DNA of 64,000 bases from Marinomonas spartinae (lineage in GTDB: Bacteria > Pseudomonadota > Gammaproteobacteria > Pseudomonadales > Marinomonadaceae): contig NZ_FLOB01000007.1 of the NCBI RefSeq assembly GCF_900089775.1, positions 124,001 to 188,000 of the forward strand, given 5' to 3'. Both the position numbers and the translations under genes were made by a program. A model generated the notes under the pieces. That model saw nothing but the letters and a program-made list of their open reading frames with translations, did not search any database and was not told the DNA's origin. This document shows, piece after piece, positions 26,729-36,312 of the stretch. Position 1 is the first letter of the stretch, and each line of letters starts with the position of its first letter.

Positions 26729-27747
26729 TTTTGAATGTTGTTTAATTTTTGAAGTAATTGCACTTTCAATTCAGCTGGCAAGGCCAACTTAACAGGCAAA
26801 AACCACAGGTCATTATTGACTAGAGATAATGTTTTGCATTTTACAGCATCTTTTTCCGTCATGACCACAGGGCCCTGTTTTGGTATATCGTCCGCTTGAT
26901 AGACATAATGATCGGCAAACCAACGCACACCGTCCACTTTATTCAACCCTAACGATCCTAAAGTTGATAAAAATCGCTCAGGGTTCCCAATCCCTGCCAT
27001 CACACTCCAACTTCGGCCCCCCTTAACAAATGCCTCGTCAAAAGACAAAGAGCGAGAGCCATCTAGAGATAATAAGCAATCACTTTGTAACGCTGCAGGC
27101 ATCACCGGAAAAGGCAAGCTATTTAATTTGGCGGTCAATTGCTCCGTTATACTAACAATGAAGTCCACACTCGCCAAACGCTCAACAGGCTCTCTTAACG
27201 GCCCCACTGGTAATAAATAACCATTGCCAATGCCACGCTTTGCATCAATCATCGCAATTTCGATATCTCGATTCAGCGCATAATGCTGCATACCATCATC
27301 ACTGATGACAACATCTACGTCAAACCGCTCTAACAGACATTGAACCGCTTCTGCACGCTTGGAGTAAACCACCATAGGACAGTGGGTACGACGAGCCAAC
27401 ATAACGGGCTCATCGCCGACATCTTGTGCTAAGCTTGACTCCATTACATTTGTTGGAGCCGACAATTTAGCCCCATGACCACGGGACACAATACCAGGCT
27501 TAAAGCCCTCACTTCTTAACCATTCACATAAAGCCACCACCATGGGAGACTTACCCGTGCCCCCTGTAGTGATATTCCCCACGACAATAACTGGAACAGG
27601 GGCCGTGTAAGACAGATCAGGATTCGCTAAGAAGGCCGCTCGCTTTTTCTCCACAACGCGTTGTACAAGAGGCATCAGGGGCAAAAAAAGTTGCGTCCAC
27701 TTTGCCTCACCATACCAAGAACGGGTCAGTAGCGATTCCAAGCTCAC
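26725..27747 (-). CDS. lpxK: LpxK, tetraacyldisaccharide 4'-kinase
   Basis: 340 residues, GTG start at 27747. It phosphorylates the lipid A disaccharide at the 4' position at the inner membrane. The P-loop [17 protein letters not shown] is visible, with an N-terminal hydrophobic stretch ([13 protein letters not shown]). Downstream it has [12 protein letters not shown] and AGIGNPERF, both typical. It overlaps exbD (GTGA) and ycaR (ATGA), which places it in one tightly coupled operon. Confidence 0.95.
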   Translation of the reverse strand: MSLESLLTRSWYGEAKWTQLFLPLMPLVQRVVEKKRAAFLANPDLSYTAPVPVIVVGNITTGGTGKSPMVVALCEWLRSEGFKPGIVSRGHGAKLSAPTNVMESSLAQDVGDEPVMLARRTHCPMVVYSKRAEAVQCLLERFDVDVVISDDGMQHYALNRDIEIAMIDAKRGIGNGYLLPVGPLREPVERLASVDFIVSITEQLTAKLNSLPFPVMPAALQSDCLLSLDGSRSLSFDEAFVKGGRSWSVMAGIGNPERFLSTLGSLGLNKVDGVRWFADHYVYQADDIPKQGPVVMTEKDAVKCKTLSLVNNDLWFLPVKLALPAELKVQLLQKLNNIQK

Positions 27748-28166
27748 TTAGCTGGCTCTTTTTGTGTCGTATGAGCAATTTTCGTGATACCTAGCTGAGA
27801 GGCTGCATCATAAATTTTCAGCACCATCTCATAAGGAGCTTTAGCGTCCGCCGTGATAATTAAAGGTCTGGAGTAATCACCATGGGAGACTTCTTTTATG
27901 CCTTGTACTAGTGTATTGGTTTTTTCATTAATCAGTGTTTGTCCATTAATCACATACTGACCATCTGCGGTCACAACAATATCAACATCTTTACTGTTAT
28001 CGTTAGCAGGAGCACCTGCTTCAGAAGATGGCAAATCAATAGTCAGCTCAGAGCGATGATTAAAAGTGGTACTGATGACAAAAAACAGCAACAACAGAAA
28101 GACCACATCAATCAGAGGTGTTAAATTGATTTGCACGTCATCTAATTTTTGACGACGAAACTTCAC
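27744..28166 (-). CDS. exbD: ExbD/TolR-type proton-channel subunit
   Basis: 140 residues, GTG start. One membrane segment at about 15-37 with the functional Asp in INLTPLIDVVFLLLLFFVIS, then a periplasmic domain ending in IYDAASQLGITKIAHTTQ. With ExbB it uses the proton gradient to do mechanical work in the envelope. Its usual neighbours comEC and lpxK suggest a role near lipid A or envelope, not only iron uptake, but that is inference. It overlaps both neighbours by 4 nt. Confidence 0.92.
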   Translation of the reverse strand: MKFRRQKLDDVQINLTPLIDVVFLLLLFFVISTTFNHRSELTIDLPSSEAGAPANDNSKDVDIVVTADGQYVINGQTLINEKTNTLVQGIKEVSHGDYSRPLIITADAKAPYEMVLKIYDAASQLGITKIAHTTQKEPAK

Positions 28167-28792
28167 TGTGCGGCTCCTGATTTTGTTTCTCTTTCACCAT
28201 GAAGAGCATCGACAAGCTTAGTCGAATTCTGTTCCATTGAGACAACCAACACATCGATTTGACGACTGAAATAACGATGAAAAATCAGTGCTGGAATCGC
28301 CACACCAAGACCTCCCGCCGTAGTTAACAATGCCTCTGAAATACCACCAGCAAGCAAAGCCATATTACCCGATCCCTGCTCCATCAAAACGGAGAAAACC
28401 TTAATCATACCAACCACAGTACCAAGCAAACCAAGAAGCGGAGCGACGGCCACAATGGTCCCCAAAAAATTCATAAACCGTTCGAGTTCATGTATGACAT
28501 GGCTGGCAGCCTCTTGCATACTTTCTTTCATGGCAACACGCCCATGCTTTGAATTAAGCAGACCAGCAGCAAAAATAAAGCCTAAACCTTTTTGAGCTTG
28601 CATTGAACGAATATATTCGACGTTCATTTTATCTTCGCGAAGACGCGTCATTACCTCTAACAATAAATTTTTTGGGGTAACTTGTGATTTACGTAACGTC
28701 CAAAAACGCTCAATAATAATCGCAAGCGCTAAAATAGAACAGGCCAATAAAGGCCACATAAAAAAGCCACCAGTTTGAATAAAGGTTAACAC
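28163..28792 (-). CDS. exbB: ExbB/TolQ/MotA-type proton-channel subunit
   Basis: 209 residues, GTG start behind GGGAG. Three membrane segments: about 10-30, 108-135 and 150-175. Family pattern AAGLLNSKHGRVAMKESMQE, then GTIVAVAPLLGLLGTVVGMIKVF and ISEALLTTAGGLGVAIPALIFH. It pairs with ExbD. The gene starts 25 nt after comEC, in the same direction. Confidence 0.93.
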   Translation of the reverse strand: MLTFIQTGGFFMWPLLACSILALAIIIERFWTLRKSQVTPKNLLLEVMTRLREDKMNVEYIRSMQAQKGLGFIFAAGLLNSKHGRVAMKESMQEAASHVIHELERFMNFLGTIVAVAPLLGLLGTVVGMIKVFSVLMEQGSGNMALLAGGISEALLTTAGGLGVAIPALIFHRYFSRQIDVLVVSMEQNSTKLVDALHGERETKSGAAQ

Positions 28793-28817
28793 TGCGCACT
28801 CCCTTCTAAATTTTTTG

Positions 28818-30791
28818 TTAATTTAACACAAACTCTAACGTTTCAACACGCTTGCAAGTGTCAGATTTAAAGAGAAAAAAGGCAAAAGAACAAGCCTGAT
28901 GCCAGACATAAATATGATGATCCACATTGCGAAACTGTAACTGTTCATCAATTGGTACAACAATCCATTTCACTTGCAATGCAGATAAGCGTTTCGACAT
29001 CGTCTTAGAAGGAACTTTCTTAAGCACCACCCAATCAATGTGATTCTTCAAAAGACTGTCTGCTGACAAGGTTTTCTTATAGGCATTAGGTAACAATATC
29101 CTCGGAGTCGCTTTGGGATCACCAAGCCATTGATTAATAAACTGACTAGATACATTGTCATGCCAATGATCGGACATCAACAACTCCCCTCCGCGCGTAG
29201 CCACCAGATAACTTCCTACGTGCCGCACAGTTAAAGATGCCGTACCAGCAAAAAAGCCGCGTGGTAACAAGAGCACTCCCCAAATAGCCACCACTCCAAA
29301 CCAACCCCGTTTCAACGGTGTTTGCCATACCCAAAAAGCCAATACACCCAACAGTAAAACTTTTAATAGATCAGAAAAGATCAACTCAAATGACACTTGA
29401 GGCCAATAAAACGCCACGACCTCGAGACCATGAATAACTGGCTTTAATAATGAGTCGAGCAAAGCATAGCAGTAGCTACTGCTGGACAAATAACATGCAA
29501 AACAAGCAATGATCGCCCATGGGAACCAAACAAACGCAGCCAATGGAATCATGATGACATTAATTAAAATAGTCGCGACGGAAATATCAGATTGCCAACC
29601 AAGAATTAACACCGAAGACGCAGTAGAAAACATGATTTGCATTATCAGTAGTTGTGACCACTTCTTCCCACTCTGCACAAAACCAATTAACAAGCATACC
29701 AAACTAAATGACAACCATAGCCCTGGCTCCAGCACATTTCTTGGGTCAATGAGCAAGATCAACCATAATGCGAAACCAACAGTCCTATAAGGGGACAAAC
29801 GCATCACGGACGCTCTGGATAACAGATACAGGCTTAGCATAATCCCTGCTCGCACCACAGGTGCCCCCCAGTTAGTTAAATACGCATAGACAAACAACAA
29901 GGGAATAATCAGCAAAGCATCCAATCGCCAAGCAGTCATCTTACCGGACAGCAAGAGTGACTCAGGTATCAATCGCCATGTCCCGCGACTTAGTAAGCGC
30001 CCAAAACCATAGACAAAACCCGTATGCAAGCCTGACACAACAAACAAGTGAGCCAAGCCCAATACTCGAACAAGCCATTTGTCTCGTTCACTCCAATCAT
30101 CACTGTTTCCTAATAGCAAGGCTTTCGTGAAACGCCAGCTTGAAAAATTAGCAAAGTGCTTATCAAGGTAAGCATTAATCTGCTGCCTTAATGAATTTTT
30201 CTCAGTAACTATACTGTTATTGTGATGACGAGCCCGATTTGATTTATAACTAAGCCAATGAACATCTTGCAACGAGAGACGAGCCACTTGGTGTTCAATG
30301 TAAAGTTGTCGCTCTACCCATCCACCTTGCTTATTCGGCAACATGAAGCTGGCGACCTTTCCAACCAATATCGGGACTGCCCTTTGCCCACCACCCCATT
30401 CACTAAATGCTGTCTCTCCATGAGAAAACGGTATGTTTTTTACTGACACATTTGCAACACGTTGACGCTCTCCATTTGGCATCATGAGGACAAGAGTAGC
30501 CCTTGCTGCTCCCCAAAAAGGCTGCGTTGGTAATGGATTGGTATAAAGAACCTTCTCTTTAAGATTGACATAAACAAGCTGCCCTGTATTAGGGCGCCAA
30601 TTCAGATTCGATGAATAAAACCCATCGATGACGATAGAAGTAAAGGAAATTAATACTAAAATAAGGGATAAAAAGCGATGATGGCGGATTAAGTAGAGAC
30701 ACAAGATAATGATATGAGTAGAATACAGCCACGAGTATTCACGCGGCACCACAATGGCGCCAATCAAAATTGACACAACACTTAGTAACAT
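28818..30791 (-). CDS. comEC: ComEC/Rec2-family DNA-uptake channel with degenerate C-terminal domain
   Basis: 657 residues; GGAGG precedes the ATG. ComEC moves single-stranded DNA through the inner membrane during transformation. The competence domain is present: RFTKALLLGNSDDWSERDKW, then LAHLFVVSGLHTGFVYG, and many membrane segments to about residue 500. The N-terminal soluble domain (about 55-165) is in place. The C-terminal part (about 510-657) looks like a shrunken metallo-beta-lactamase domain: TVRHVGSYLVATRGGELLMSD takes the place of the usual 'vGqG.....g...L.DtG', but no HxxxDH-like metal site follows and about 100 residues are missing. Transport may be intact while nuclease activity is unlikely. 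Confidence 0.88.
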   Translation of the reverse strand: MLLSVVSILIGAIVVPREYSWLYSTHIIILCLYLIRHHRFLSLILVLISFTSIVIDGFYSSNLNWRPNTGQLVYVNLKEKVLYTNPLPTQPFWGAARATLVLMMPNGERQRVANVSVKNIPFSHGETAFSEWGGGQRAVPILVGKVASFMLPNKQGGWVERQLYIEHQVARLSLQDVHWLSYKSNRARHHNNSIVTEKNSLRQQINAYLDKHFANFSSWRFTKALLLGNSDDWSERDKWLVRVLGLAHLFVVSGLHTGFVYGFGRLLSRGTWRLIPESLLLSGKMTAWRLDALLIIPLLFVYAYLTNWGAPVVRAGIMLSLYLLSRASVMRLSPYRTVGFALWLILLIDPRNVLEPGLWLSFSLVCLLIGFVQSGKKWSQLLIMQIMFSTASSVLILGWQSDISVATILINVIMIPLAAFVWFPWAIIACFACYLSSSSYCYALLDSLLKPVIHGLEVVAFYWPQVSFELIFSDLLKVLLLGVLAFWVWQTPLKRGWFGVVAIWGVLLLPRGFFAGTASLTVRHVGSYLVATRGGELLMSDHWHDNVSSQFINQWLGDPKATPRILLPNAYKKTLSADSLLKNHIDWVVLKKVPSKTMSKRLSALQVKWIVVPIDEQLQFRNVDHHIYVWHQACSFAFFLFKSDTCKRVETLEFVLN

Positions 30792-30834
30792 CAGACCTCC
30801 ATGTCTTACGTTGCTAACTTAACATTGACAGCTT

Positions 30835-31347
30835 ATGCCAAAGCGCTATATAAAAAAATTCATCCCAAATCCAGAAAAACTAAGACAAAACAAAGCCTTG
30901 GGGCTATTAGGAAGTCAGATTTATGAGCCTGACCTCTGGCATCTTAGTCGCCGATCTGTCGCAAAAGCCTTTTTAAATGGGTTGTTTTGGGCTTTTATCC
31001 CAATGCCCTTTCAAATGCTTGCATCAGCCCTCGTAGCCATTCCAATCAAAGCAAATATTCCTTTGTCTATTGCTCTTGTCTGGATAACCAACCCACTGAC
31101 GATGCCGTTTGTCTTTTATTTTAATTACAAATTAGGCTCATGGATACTTGGCTCAGAGAGCCAAAAAAACTTCCATCTCTCCGTCGAGTGGATTTGGGCC
31201 AAACTAGAACACATTTGGTTGCCCTTGTACGTTGGCTCAGCCAGCGCTGGATTGGTTTGCGGCATCATAGCCTACTTCACTATTTTGTTTGTTTGGCGCT
31301 TACATGTCATCAAACGTTGGAAGCAACGCAAGACAAACCGCTCGTAA
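30835..31347 (+). CDS. DUF2062 membrane protein
   Basis: 170 residues. The family pattern is clear: LGLLGSQIYEPDLWHLSRRSVAKAFLNGLFWAFIPMPFQMLASALVAI and NIPLSIALVWITNPLTMPFVFYFNYKLG. Two to three membrane segments in the middle and a basic C-terminus (KRWKQRKTNR). Function unknown. It is divergent from comEC with 43 nt between, and the same neighbour (PA2985-like next to comEC and lol genes) is seen in Pseudomonas. No good ribosome site is visible. Confidence 0.88.
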   Translation: MPKRYIKKFIPNPEKLRQNKALGLLGSQIYEPDLWHLSRRSVAKAFLNGLFWAFIPMPFQMLASALVAIPIKANIPLSIALVWITNPLTMPFVFYFNYKLGSWILGSESQKNFHLSVEWIWAKLEHIWLPLYVGSASAGLVCGIIAYFTILFVWRLHVIKRWKQRKTNRS

Positions 31348-31410
31348 TATTCTCAGAACCACAATTGCAAAGCATAAGCGAATAGCTTGAGCACAGAAAA
31401 AATGAAATAA

Positions 31411-31446
31411 AAAAGCCGCTTAGAGACTCTCTGAAAGCGGCTTTTT
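31411..31446. terminator. Bidirectional terminator between the DUF2062 gene and lolD
   Basis: AAAAGCCGCTT pairs with AAGCGGCTTTT, with partial pairing (AGAG/CTCT) in the loop. A on one side and T on the other suit both converging genes. Confidence 0.88.
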
Positions 31447-31489
31447 CGTTTATTCATACCGTTAAAACAAGCTATTTAGCGCAACAATA

Positions 31490-32203
31490 TCATTCGTCAT
31501 GCATTGATTCCACTTTCTCAGGGATCGGTTGGAGCTGGCCTTTTGACAAGCGGAATGCACTGTCCATCCAGCCAAGCATTTTCTCGTCATGAGTCACTAC
31601 TAAGAAGGCCATGTTATGACTGATTTTTAATTCATTAATCAGCTTTTGAATCTCCTGAGAGGTGGTTTCGTCCAAGTTCCCCGTTGGCTCATCCATCAAC
31701 ACACAGGCAGGCTTGTTCGCTAAGGCTCGAGCGATAGCAACCCGCTGACGCTCACCACCAGAAAGTTGCGCGGGTTTATGATTACCACGTTCTGCTAAGC
31801 CGACCTGAGCAAGCAATTGTTTACCTTGCTCAATAGCAACCGATTTTGCAACGCCAGCAATCCACATTGGCATCATAATATTCTCAAGCGCAGTGAATTC
31901 CGGGAGCAAATGATGAAATTGATAAACAAAGCCCATGTCTTTATTTCTCATCATGGCGCGCTTTGAATCCTTAAGACTCGCCCAAGACACATTCGCCAAC
32001 TTCACTTCACCACTGGTGGCCAGATCTAAGCCAGCCAACAAGTTTAACAATGTTGTCTTACCTGAACCCGATGCCCCTACGATGGCGCATGCTTCGCCTT
32101 TGTGCAAAGTAAAATCAATGGACTCAAATACGTTGACGATCTGCTTACCGTCTTTATAGTGTTTAGATAAGCTCTGGCACTCTAAAACAATGTCTTTACT
32201 CAT
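31490..32203 (-). CDS. lolD: LolD, ATPase of the lipoprotein-release ABC transporter
   Basis: 237 residues. LolD powers release of outer-membrane lipoproteins from the inner membrane. Walker A GASGSGKTTLLNLLAGLD, the LolD motif YQFHHLLPEFTALENI, signature [15 protein letters not shown] and Walker B CVLMDEPTGNLD. It overlaps the membrane-subunit gene by 8 nt and is the last gene before the terminator at 31411-31446. Confidence 0.96.
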   Translation of the reverse strand: MSKDIVLECQSLSKHYKDGKQIVNVFESIDFTLHKGEACAIVGASGSGKTTLLNLLAGLDLATSGEVKLANVSWASLKDSKRAMMRNKDMGFVYQFHHLLPEFTALENIMMPMWIAGVAKSVAIEQGKQLLAQVGLAERGNHKPAQLSGGERQRVAIARALANKPACVLMDEPTGNLDETTSQEIQKLINELKISHNMAFLVVTHDEKMLGWMDSAFRLSKGQLQPIPEKVESMHDE

Positions 32204-33440
32204 AACGTAATGCCTCGGCTGGTTCTACTTTTGAGGCGCGCCATGCGGGATAAATAGTCGCAGCCACCGTCATGATAAACGCGCTGGAAACAATCACTTT
32301 AACATCAGACCATTCAAGCTGAGACGGCAAGTAATTGATAAAATACACATCTGAACTTAAAAATTGTACATGCAACAATGCTTGCAACCAATTCACCAAG
32401 GTACTGACGTTCAACGCTAAGGCAATACCACACGCTAAACCAACCAAAGTACCAACCAACCCGATAAACATACCTTGAACAATAAACACGCACATCACTT
32501 GTCGAGATGTCAGCCCCATTGTTCGCAAAATAGCAATATCATTACGCTTGTCGGTAACCACCATGACCAAGGTAGACACAATATTGAATGCCGCTACCGC
32601 AACGATTAACAGCAACAACAAGCCGATCATGGTTTTTTCCATTTTAATCGCATGGAATAAATTACCCTGTGTACTGGTCCAATCGCTGACGCGATTTTGT
32701 CCAGGAATAGCCCGAGCAATCTGCCAAATCTTAGTTGGAGCCATAAATAAATTATCAAAACTAATGCGCAGCCCTTCTATTTGATCAGGCTTATAACGCT
32801 TCAAGCGAGCAGCATCTTTATAATTTATATATGCCAAGGACGCATCCAACTGAGCGCCGACTTCAAAAATACCCACTACCGTAAATCGCTTGAGCTCTGG
32901 AGAAACCCCTGCAATTGATACATTTGCCCTTGGCAAAATGGCGGTAACCTTATCTCCCACCCCCACTTGCAGCATTTGAGCCAGTTGCGACCCTAAGACG
33001 ATACCATAGCGTGTTGTATTAAGTGCTTCTAAGGATCCTTGTATCATGTGTTTGCCAATAATAGAGACCTTTTGCTCCATTTTTGGATCAATACCATTTA
33101 GCAATGCCCCATGCACACTTGAGCCCGCTTGGAACATCACTTGCGCTTCTGTATGGGGAGCAACTGCCTTAACCCCCGGCATCGCCTCAATCTTTTTCAT
33201 ATCCTCTTGCCAATGCGGCAAAGTGGGATTTCCCCACAAAGTGGCTTGAGGCACCATTCCTAATATTCGCTGCTGAAGCTCACGGTCAAAACCATTCATG
33301 ACCGACAGCACCGTAATTAATACCGTCACCCCCAGAGCAAGCCCTGCGACAGAAGAAAAGCTAATAAAGGAAATAAAATGATTGGAACGTTTTGCTCTCG
33401 CATAACGCAAGCCAATAAGAACGGGAAGAAAGTTAATCAA
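32196..33440 (-). CDS. LolC/LolE-type (LolF-like) lipoprotein-release membrane subunit
   Basis: 414 residues with four membrane segments: one near residues 25-50 and three in the last 150. The N-terminus MINFLPVLIGLRYARAKR and VLSVMNGFDRELQQRILG match the family. The start is a TTG at 33440 with AAGGAC 6 nt upstream; an in-frame stop further upstream and the lack of another start before residue 47 leave no other choice. Only one such gene is next to lolD, whereas E. coli has lolC and lolE. This fits the LolF arrangement, a homodimer with LolD. Another copy could lie outside the window. Confidence 0.92.
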   Translation of the reverse strand: MINFLPVLIGLRYARAKRSNHFISFISFSSVAGLALGVTVLITVLSVMNGFDRELQQRILGMVPQATLWGNPTLPHWQEDMKKIEAMPGVKAVAPHTEAQVMFQAGSSVHGALLNGIDPKMEQKVSIIGKHMIQGSLEALNTTRYGIVLGSQLAQMLQVGVGDKVTAILPRANVSIAGVSPELKRFTVVGIFEVGAQLDASLAYINYKDAARLKRYKPDQIEGLRISFDNLFMAPTKIWQIARAIPGQNRVSDWTSTQGNLFHAIKMEKTMIGLLLLLIVAVAAFNIVSTLVMVVTDKRNDIAILRTMGLTSRQVMCVFIVQGMFIGLVGTLVGLACGIALALNVSTLVNWLQALLHVQFLSSDVYFINYLPSQLEWSDVKVIVSSAFIMTVAATIYPAWRASKVEPAEALRYE

Positions 33441-33462
33441 AGTGAGTCCTTATATACGAAAA

Positions 33463-33490
33463 ATGAAGGAGGCATAAAAGCCTCCCTCAT
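33463..33490 (-). terminator. Terminator between purC and the lolC/E gene
   Basis: GGAGGC and GCCTCC form a 6-bp GC stem with a 6-nt loop, extended by ATGA/TCAT pairs. Read leftward it is followed by a T-rich stretch (TTCATTTTT). It should separate purC from the lol genes, at least in part. Confidence 0.65.
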
Positions 33491-33511
33491 CATTTACGGC
33501 GTCACCAAATG

Positions 33512-34228
33512 TTAGGCATTAAAATCAATACCGATACGACGACCTACGTCCTCGTATGCCTCAATGACACCACCCAACCCCTGACGGAAACGATCTTTGT
33601 CTAATTTTTCCTTAGTGTTGGCATCCCATAAGCGGCAGCCGTCTGGAGAGAACTCATCGCCTAAAACAACTTCCCCCTTAAACAAACCAAACTCTAACTT
33701 ATAGTCCACCAACATCATGCCACCATCTGCAAACAATGCTTTTAAGACATCATTGACTTTAAAGGTAAGCTCCTTTGCTTTTGCCAGGTCACTGGCTTTT
33801 GCCCAACCAAAAGCCTCAACGTGAGACTCGTTGATCATTGGATCACCAAGCGCATCATTTTTTAAGAAAAGCTCAAAGGTTGGTTTCGTCAGGACAAGCC
33901 CTTCTTCCACCCCAAGACGACGACACAAACTACCTGCCGCCACGTTACGCACAACGCACTCTATCGGCATCATATCAAGGCGTTTAACAAGGCTTTCAGT
34001 GTCGCTTAACACTTTTTCAAAATGCGTGGGAATGCCAGCTTCTTGTAGCTTTGTCATGATGAAAGCATTGAACTTATTGTTCACCATGCCTTTACGGTCA
34101 AGCTGCTCAATTCTTTTACCATCAAATGCTGACGTATCATCACGGAATACCAGAACCATCTTGTCAGGGTCATCTGTTTCAAAAACAGATTTGGCTTTAC
34201 CTGCGTATAGCTCTTGTCGTTTTTCCAT
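33512..34228 (-). CDS. purC: PurC, SAICAR synthetase
   Basis: 238 residues (E. coli 237). It joins aspartate to CAIR in purine synthesis with ATP. Motifs: [47 protein letters not shown] and LVDYKLEFG, with [12 protein letters not shown]. It lies downstream of bamC with 35 nt between, the same order as dapA-bamC-purC in Pseudomonas. Confidence 0.97.
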   Translation of the reverse strand: MEKRQELYAGKAKSVFETDDPDKMVLVFRDDTSAFDGKRIEQLDRKGMVNNKFNAFIMTKLQEAGIPTHFEKVLSDTESLVKRLDMMPIECVVRNVAAGSLCRRLGVEEGLVLTKPTFELFLKNDALGDPMINESHVEAFGWAKASDLAKAKELTFKVNDVLKALFADGGMMLVDYKLEFGLFKGEVVLGDEFSPDGCRLWDANTKEKLDKDRFRQGLGGVIEAYEDVGRRIGIDFNA

Positions 34229-34263
34229 TGGAGAGTCTCCGGTTTTTGCTGTGAGGGTTAATC

Positions 34264-35244
34264 TTATTTCGCTATAAAGCGTTGCACCAATTGGAACGAC
34301 GCAAATTCTGGATCAGTCACTTTAGAGGCATCGATCACTAAAAACTTACCATCCCGCTGGGTTTCTACTTTATACGGAAACGTTTGCTCATCCAGCTTCG
34401 CACCTGACTGTGCCTCTTGTTTATCAATCGCCAACTTATTTGATTGACCATCAACGAAATGCAAGCCTGCCGCCTTTACCTGAGCAGCCAGATCGACTGT
34501 TGTTTTAAGGTGAACAGCAAAAATCCCTCTGTGATCCACCCAAATCGGAAAGGGTGAATTTTCACCACGTTGAGAAAGATAAGCTGACGCCTCACTAATT
34601 TGACGACCTAAATTGCCCCACAATCGAATGGCATCCGTATAGCGCTTAGGATCTTTCTCTGGGCTCTGCCAAGACGTGACATCTTTGCCTTGTTCTTGCT
34701 GTTTAAACTGCATTGATACAATCGTGTCATTCCCAGATGGCTTAAAGGTAAAGGAGAAGACCGTTTTCTCAGGAAAATTACGTGTAAACGTACTGGCAAC
34801 AGAGCCCCAAAAACCTTGTTTTACAAACTCAAAAGGCACACTGATTATTTGGTTGTCTTTATCTGTTGCAATAGCTTCACCTTGCCCATGCAAAGCGCCT
34901 AAAAATCCCTTGACCATTTCTTTGGTTTTATCCAAACCCGCTGGCACATCAAATACCATCCGATCAGCCTTGTTAGAAACAGGAATTTTAGTCATTGGAT
35001 AGAAAATAAAAGGGGCTCTGGGCGTAACAAATTTCCCCGTTTTTTGAAGATCTGGGATTTCGTTTGCATTAGGAATCACCAAATCATCCCGCACCTGAAG
35101 AGAACCTGGCGGCTCTTTCAATTGCGTTGTGTTAGAAACAGCATATTGATAATCGTTAGCATGATCAGTCAATATGGAACTACAGCCAGACATCGCCAAC
35201 GCGAGCACTCCAGCACTGGCTAATTTAAAAGAAGTATTTTTCAT
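34264..35244 (-). CDS. bamC: BamC, outer-membrane assembly lipoprotein
   Basis: 326 residues. The signal peptide ends in the lipobox MSGCSS, so the Cys is lipidated. BamC is an accessory part of the BAM complex that inserts beta-barrel proteins. After the Cys an unstructured stretch follows ([18 protein letters not shown]), the part that in E. coli wraps BamD. Two helix-grip domains come after it (about 95-200 and 220-326). It overlaps the dapA stop by one base (TAATG). Confidence 0.92.
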   Translation of the reverse strand: MKNTSFKLASAGVLALAMSGCSSILTDHANDYQYAVSNTTQLKEPPGSLQVRDDLVIPNANEIPDLQKTGKFVTPRAPFIFYPMTKIPVSNKADRMVFDVPAGLDKTKEMVKGFLGALHGQGEAIATDKDNQIISVPFEFVKQGFWGSVASTFTRNFPEKTVFSFTFKPSGNDTIVSMQFKQQEQGKDVTSWQSPEKDPKRYTDAIRLWGNLGRQISEASAYLSQRGENSPFPIWVDHRGIFAVHLKTTVDLAAQVKAAGLHFVDGQSNKLAIDKQEAQSGAKLDEQTFPYKVETQRDGKFLVIDASKVTDPEFASFQLVQRFIAK

Positions 35245-36119
35245 TAAAGGATTCCTGCTTGAATCATCGCTTGTTTCACGGCTTCATGATGGGCTGAAGA
35301 CAGCTCTGTCAAAGGCAAACGAATGCCTGTACCACACAACCCCATTTGAGCACATGCCCATTTAACAGGAATAGGATTGGATTCGACAAACAGATTCATA
35401 TGCAAAGGTGAAATGGTTTGATCAATTTCATGAGCGCCTTGAGAATCTCCCGCTATTGCCAACTCTGCTGCTGTAGCAACCGCCTTAGGCGCAACATTCG
35501 CCGTAACAGAGATATTACCTTTGCCACCCAAAAGCATTAACCCAACCGCAGTAGGATCGTCGCCCGAGTAGACAAAAAAATCGCTCGGTACAGCCTCAAT
35601 CAGTGCTTGCCCCCTTTCCAAATTACCCGTCGCATCTTTAATGCCAACAATATTGGGAACACTAGATAAACGCACTACCGTCTCATTTTGCATATCACAA
35701 GCAGTCCGGCTTGGTACATTATACAGAATTTGAGGAATATCAACGGCTTCAGCAATGCTTTTGAAATGCTGAAAAAGCCCTTCCTGAGTTGGCTTATTGT
35801 AATATGGCGTTACTAATAGACATGCATCAGCGCCAGCCTCTTTGGCTCGGCGAGTTAAATCTATAGCTTCGTGTGTGGAATTCGCCCCCGTCCCTGCGAT
35901 GACAGGAATGCGGCCATTCACGGTCGCAATCACTTGACGGATAACATTGGCATGTTCCTCATGAGTCAATGTGGAAGACTCACCTGTCGTACCAACAGCA
36001 ACAATGCCGTGAGTTCCTTCTTGGATATGAAACTCAATTAGATCATCTAACTTTTTCGCGTCAACCGCTCCATCTGATGTCATAGGGGTAATGAGAGCGA
36101 CTAAACTGCCTGTGATCAT
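35244..36119 (-). CDS. dapA: DapA, 4-hydroxy-tetrahydrodipicolinate synthase
   Basis: 291 residues from the ATG at 36119 (E. coli 292); GGAGG stands 9 nt before it. It condenses pyruvate with aspartate semialdehyde in lysine and diaminopimelate synthesis. Motifs: GTTGESSTLTHEEH, ADACLLVTPYYNKPTQEGLF with the Tyr of the proton relay, and IVGIKDATGNL with the Schiff-base Lys. An upstream extension is open but has no ribosome site. Confidence 0.97.
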   Translation of the reverse strand: MITGSLVALITPMTSDGAVDAKKLDDLIEFHIQEGTHGIVAVGTTGESSTLTHEEHANVIRQVIATVNGRIPVIAGTGANSTHEAIDLTRRAKEAGADACLLVTPYYNKPTQEGLFQHFKSIAEAVDIPQILYNVPSRTACDMQNETVVRLSSVPNIVGIKDATGNLERGQALIEAVPSDFFVYSGDDPTAVGLMLLGGKGNISVTANVAPKAVATAAELAIAGDSQGAHEIDQTISPLHMNLFVESNPIPVKWACAQMGLCGTGIRLPLTELSSAHHEAVKQAMIQAGIL

Positions 36120-36312
36120 TTTGAGCCTCCAATTAATTATAAGCGTGCATATAGTACCGTTCAGACTAAGGTTTAACAATCATTCAGGGACGTAAAGCAC
36201 GAGTAAATTCCAAGGAAGCGATTTTTGAGGGGGATTTTTCTCTCGACTGTTGATAAGCTAATAATATTAAGCGATTTTTTACCTTAACCATAACGGAATC
36301 GGAGATGAAAGT

